DNA from: Tubiluchus corallicola | Taxonomy: Eukaryota > Priapulida > Priapulimorpha > Priapulimorphida > Tubiluchidae | Reading direction: 5' to 3' | DNA: 64,000 bases | NCBI GenBank assembly: GCA_030141605.1 | Contig: JAQGDQ010000231.1 | Span: 292,516 to 356,515 of the forward strand | Shown here: in pieces, positions 59,716 through 64,000 of the stretch | Layout: each line of letters begins with the position of its first letter | Position numbering within the stretch: the stretch's first letter is position 1 | Position numbers and translations under genes: made by a program | The notes under the pieces: model-generated | Databases searched by the model: none | Told to the model about the DNA's origin: nothing | Seen by the model: only the letters and a program-made list of their open reading frames with translations

Positions 59716-62700
59716 CTAGAGCGTAACGATGCCAAAAGCTGGTGGTCCGTCTGCATCTGCATCTGCTTAATTAAGATATACGTTAAGCATGAATATAGAA
59801 ATACTGAGTATATGCCATTACGTTTTGAAACTTATAACATAACAAAAATTAAAATAATATTATTACATAACTATAACTACCCGTGCCGCCAATAGTCAGC
59901 ATGTAAATGGGGCGTTTAGTCTGACGTCTAGTCTGTCTGCGTATCGACAAGCACATTAACTAAAATCAAAAGGTTGAAGCTATGGTCACCAAACTTAGAG
60001 ATAGCAAGAGCTGGATACCCATTGATTTTGAATTCACATGTCAAAGGTTAAGGTCACAAGACCAAAAATTCATATCAAATTAAAGTGGATTAAAAATTGG
60101 TACAGAGATAAGTTTAGACAAGACTTGGAATGCCATTGCATTTTGTTCCAAAGGGTCTATGTTCAGGCAACAATGTAAAAAAGAAACAATGGCTGTACGA
60201 GCTATAAATTCAAACCTATAATTATTAAACTTGGAGTACAGAAAGATTTAGGCAAAAACCATAAAACTGCTGTTTTTTCTTCTAAAACGCCAAACGAAAT
60301 CCAGGCCTTAAAGTGAAAATGTCAAAAAATTTACCCATAGTAACGTCATGCGAGGTCGGTAGTATGACAGACCTCTTGTGGTATCGGGGGAGGGGGGAGG
60401 CAAGATTAGAAGCAACCAACGAACTTTATCGGAATGACATCGTAGAGCATAAAACAACGTTTTATAATAAACATGACACACTGAAACTACTATTTTAGTA
60501 ACTTATACAATCCCTATAATTTATGACATAGGCAATGCATAAGTTACTAGCCCTAAGTTACTAATATTTTACATTTGAACATTAATCATACCTGGTGGCG
60601 CGGACGCTGGACGTACGACTGCTCCGTAACCAGGATATTCAGGATTATATGCAGCAGGACGTTCCTCGTTATCTGAAATTGTTGCCTTTTCGTTCACTGG
60701 CACTCCTAAAGCATTTACATGGCTGTTAAAAATTAATTTGTTGCCTGAAACATTATTTATTTACTTTCATTTTTCTTTTCTTCTTTCTTTTCAGTCTTCC
60801 TTCCCTGCACCCTTCTTTCCGTCCTGGTTTTCATCACTCCTTTCCTTCTTTCTTCGCCCCCTTCCTTCTTTATTTGTGTTTGTGTTTGTTCTTCGTGTTT
60901 GCATCTGTCTGCCCGACTAGTGCCTATCGCTCAATCGGTTGCTATATACCTGTCCATCCATCAGTTTTCATGTCTATTTATCTATCGGCTTATCAACATA
61001 TCCATTCATTCATCTATCTGTCCATCTGTCTGTCCGTCCATTCATCCAATCATCCTTTCACATTTCCGTCCATCTGTCTATCTATCACTATTCTAGTTTT
61101 GTTGCAATTAGTTAAAAGTATTACCCTGTCATATTTAATTATACAACCTTGTCCTTGACGAGTTCCAGCAGATGACTGTCTGGTCGTATCCGGTATGGTA
61201 GACCTTCTCTTCATCTTTTTATATATGTAATTACCAATGGTAAAGATAGCCCCGAATAGCAAAATTGCAATGATTCCCATAATCACAATCACCACTGTCT
61301 TCAAGCCTAAAATAGAATTATTTTGTGAACTAAAATAAAAAAATGTCTTTTAATCATTAAGTATAGATGATGTTGCTGTAAAAATATAAGTATCAGCACC
61401 TGAATTGTTCACAGACGAAAAAGAAATCCAAGTTGATGAAAGGGACTGGTTCTTATGATTATGTTCACTTTTAGAAAGCTTGTCAAAATTACTTTATATA
61501 AAAAGCAACGTCTTGGTTTCTCATTTATTATTCGTTTTCTGCCTGTCAACAGAATCGTTAAGCCAGAACAAGACATTTTGAACCTCTGGTGGCTCATTAG
61601 AAACCTAATAAGATACCCTGATATTTTATAAGACAACATGGTAAGACTGCCCCCAACACAGAAAGAAATTTAACGCCTCGTGCGTTTATATTCCCCAAAA
61701 GAGTACTGCAATTAGAAATAAAACAACTTAGGACTTACAGGCCCGATATACTGTTTAAAAAAAATATACTTAACCGTCTTTTTCTGGCGGTGATGTAACT
61801 GTCTGTATTGTTGCAGTAGAATCGGTCGAATCTTGCAAGTTGAACAACGATGTATGTGTCCTACCAGATGACAGAATAACTGCCAACATGTTGCAATAAT
61901 AATCTCACCCAGATGAATAACAAGCATAAAATCAAGGTAACTGGTGTGGTTCTTATGCTCCACGGCTTCCGCGCGAACATAATCTTGGAGCTGTTGTCAA
62001 AAGAAATGGTTTAACTGGCTTTGACTTTTGCGAGCTTTGGTTTGTTCTGGAGAAAGCAAATTTCATTGAATAGTGTTATTTAATGCATGAAACCATTATT
62101 CTTCACACACTTCTTTCTAATTGTACCAACAGAGAAGCACAAGTTAAGCGTCGGGTCTCCAACGAAAAGTCTGCCAAAAGATTATGCATGTAGATTTAAA
62201 GGTCGTATGATATCGCACCTTATGTTGATTATGATCGAAGTTCAACCCCATAACATGAAACGTAGTAAATCACAAAGTGTAGCTAACATTCGGGAATATC
62301 ACACGCGCTCATGCGCGTGTTCGCTTACTCATACACTTACGCAATTTGTTTATATATTCATTCATTCTTTCGTTCTCTCACTCATTCACTTATTCAATCT
62401 TTCATTTATTTGTTCGTTCATTCATTCTTTCGTTCTCTCACTCATTCACTTATTCAGTCTTTCATTTATTTGTTCGTTCATTCATTCTTTCATTTATTCA
62501 TTCCTCATGGGGGTTGGGTTTATTTTACTGCTATTGGTTAAACTTAGAAAAATACAGCAAAGAAATTTGTAGAAAAACTGTCTATAAAACATAAAGTTGA
62601 TATATACTAGCGCTGTATAGAGATTTTCAAGCGCGGTGGTAGCCGTCATTTACTTGAAAATTATAACGTAACTGGTGGACCTTCGTGACTTCTATGACGT

Positions 62701-63373
62701 ATCGTGGCTTTCCCTAAGCGTGAGCTGCAAACTAATTCAAGCTTTTGCAGCTGTTCATGCAAAAATATTACACTCTCGAAGGTAACTAACAGTGCGCTGT
62801 TTTTCTTCAGCCAATAAATGACGTCATTGGTGGAAGAAAGGGATGCAAATGAGAGCGCCCAAGCGTAAAATGATCTCCACTTTAAAGTGATTTTACTAAT
62901 AACGCGATGCGCTTATCGCACGTTTCTTACTAAATCCTTCTGACATGTTTTGCCAACATTGAAATAAGCCTAACTTCTTGGAAGAATTGGCCTTTCCTTT
63001 AATTTTTGATAATAAAGAGAAATCTGTAAATTTCTATATATTAGAAAAGTAAATAACCTTTACGTTGTTTAATGATTCAAACTTATAAATCACATGGCCT
63101 AAATATAGAATTGTGAATTTAAACCTATATAGGTTGTCTTTATATGTTGTTATCATGCTGGCCTAAGCAAAACAAAACAAAATAAAAATAATTGAGTATA
63201 CTTGTTGTTAGTCTTTCAAAAATAATAAACCAGAAACACTTTCTCGTAATAAACATTACAGTGAAATGCTACGATTTTATACCTCTGATTTTGTAATGCA
63301 AGTGAGGGCATTGACTTTCATTTGGTTGAGACGTTGGCCCGCTCGACGTGGGTAGAATTCGTGTGTTCTGCAT
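59716..63373 (-). CDS. Small single-pass membrane protein with NPxY motif, five exons, 5' end uncertain
   Basis: Exons in transcript order are 63283-63373, 61775-61879, 61148-61306, 60592-60705 and 59716-59762. Every junction is GT-AG and phase 1 to phase 1, giving about 171 residues if the ATG at 63373 is the start. The predicted order is as follows. A Ser/Thr-rich ectodomain holds a potential N-glycosylation site (PNES). A strong transmembrane helix lies at about residues 67-92 (TVVIVIMGIIAILLFGAIF). A basic stop-transfer (KKMKRR) follows. The cytosolic tail has YNPEYPGY, an NPxY-type sorting/PTB motif, and Pro-rich RPASAPP, and ends AFGIVTL. No signal peptide was found, so an upstream exon, perhaps beyond the window, is likely and this could be the end of a larger receptor. 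Not assigned to a family. Confidence 0.5.
60767..61085. repeat. Polypyrimidine and degenerate TCCA/TCTA tetranucleotide tract
   Basis: TTCC/TTCT-rich sequence (60767-60875), then TCCATC/TCTATC-type repeats (60949-61085), inside an intron of the membrane-protein gene. Open plus frames here are artefacts. Confidence 0.8.
62357..62503. repeat. 60-bp minisatellite, about 2.4 units
   Basis: Units at 62357-62416 and 62417-62476 start CATTCATTCTTTCGTTCTCT and differ at about one base. A partial third unit follows. All three frames are open on the plus strand because of the repeat composition, which yields long meaningless frames. Confidence 0.9.
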
Positions 63374-63904
63374 GCGCTCCGCCGAACAGATCTAACTGAT
63401 TTCACGGCTTGATGCATAACAACAATTATTATTCGCTGTTGATTCTGCTCAACAGGAGTTTGTTCCTAGTGAAAATAAGGTGCATGACGTAGAAATACTT
63501 CCTGATTTACTATAATATACATTAATTTGTAGGAAAGCGTATAACAACTTTGTTTTGGACATTAGATGCGTTTGAATGTTGAATATTGAATATCATTGCA
63601 CCTATTGTTAAAATAAGAGTGTCATTTAATAATATACGCAAGACAATTATAATTATAGTGTTTAGTGATACATCTAGAGATTCTGATGCTTGCCGTAAGA
63701 CAATGTCGGTTTTGCTCGTGACGATGCTTGCAACGCTCGCTTCGAAAGTAAGATGACAAGAAGAAAAAATAGTTTGGTAAGAGAGTATCCTAACTCAAAG
63801 GGCCACATTGATTATACGTGTTGCTGAAAGCGAAAAAATCACTTTCTACAGACGGGAAAGATGTTTCCCGTTATAAGCTACGTAACTGTGTGTAAGCAGC
63901 CACC

Positions 63905-63916
63905 TTTACTTACTTA

Positions 63917-64000
<84 letters not shown>
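63905..64000. repeat. (CTTA)n/(CTTG)n microsatellite, running off the window end
   Basis: A block of CTTG units is flanked by CTTA units. The tract continues to the last base. Confidence 0.95.

Noticed and set aside
60738-61158. Overlapping plus frames rich in Ser, Phe and His
   Set aside because: Low-complexity pyrimidine and TCCA-type repeats inside an intron of a minus-strand gene.
61712-61963. Alternative minus frames (HKNHTSYLDFML..., FARKPWSIRTTPVTL...) as the N-terminus of the membrane protein
   Set aside because: They are out of phase with the transmembrane exon. Joining them would need an intron of about 30 bp or a frame change. The exon at 63283-63373 joins in phase.
62087-62572. 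161-codon plus-strand frame with repeated hydrophobic blocks
   Set aside because: It is the translation of the 60-bp minisatellite. All three frames are open there because of base composition.
1-64000. CRISPR arrays, operons, prophage or bacterial-type clusters
   Set aside because: All genes are intron-containing or animal-type. No spaced direct repeats or operon structure occur.

Overview
This window is nuclear DNA from an animal, most likely an AT-rich invertebrate genome. Its genes have GT-AG introns with consistent phases. The families present (metaxin, ADP-dependent glucokinase, stomatin, SLC35G-type transporters) are metazoan. Introns and intergenic DNA are full of small DNA transposons (hAT-like and TA-flanked), gypsy-type LTR elements and degraded LINEs. 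I cannot assign a phylum from the sequence alone.

Left part, 1-22 kb. A metaxin gene (minus strand, six exons between 365 and 15014, C-terminus beyond the left edge) stands head-to-head with a complete eight-exon ADP-dependent glucokinase gene (plus strand, 15412-21956). Only 397 bp separate the two start codons, which suggests a shared bidirectional promoter. Metaxin intron 1 holds a 4.73-kb gypsy-type LTR retrotransposon. Its 213-bp LTRs are nearly identical and its target duplication is intact, but its reading frames are broken. Metaxin intron 3 holds a TA-flanked Tigger/pogo-like element, into which a hAT-like element has jumped. ADPGK intron 6 carries a LINE remnant.

Middle part, 25.8-38.3 kb. 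Three SLC35G1-like (EamA/DMT) transporter copies lie in tandem on the minus strand, none with an intron in its coding region. The outer two are intact (419 and 388 aa). The middle one is a pseudogene with a stop and two frame changes. Between copies 1 and 2 lie an old, internally deleted LTR retrotransposon, a 2x110-bp tandem duplication and a LINE fragment.

Right part, 38-64 kb. After a repeat-rich stretch comes a complete stomatin gene (minus strand, eight coding exons plus one duplicate exon, 46240-53357, 282 aa). Its central SPFH exon is duplicated: both copies are exactly 204 bp and same phase, and only 38 bp separate them. This is the architecture of mutually exclusive exons, but the upstream copy carries an in-frame TGA. 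Further right are two LINE remnants and a five-exon gene for a small single-pass membrane protein with an NPxY motif (59716-63373). The window ends in a CTTA/CTTG microsatellite. I found no RNA genes or CRISPR arrays, and no gene cluster that forms a dedicated new system. The most unusual feature is the stomatin exon pair.
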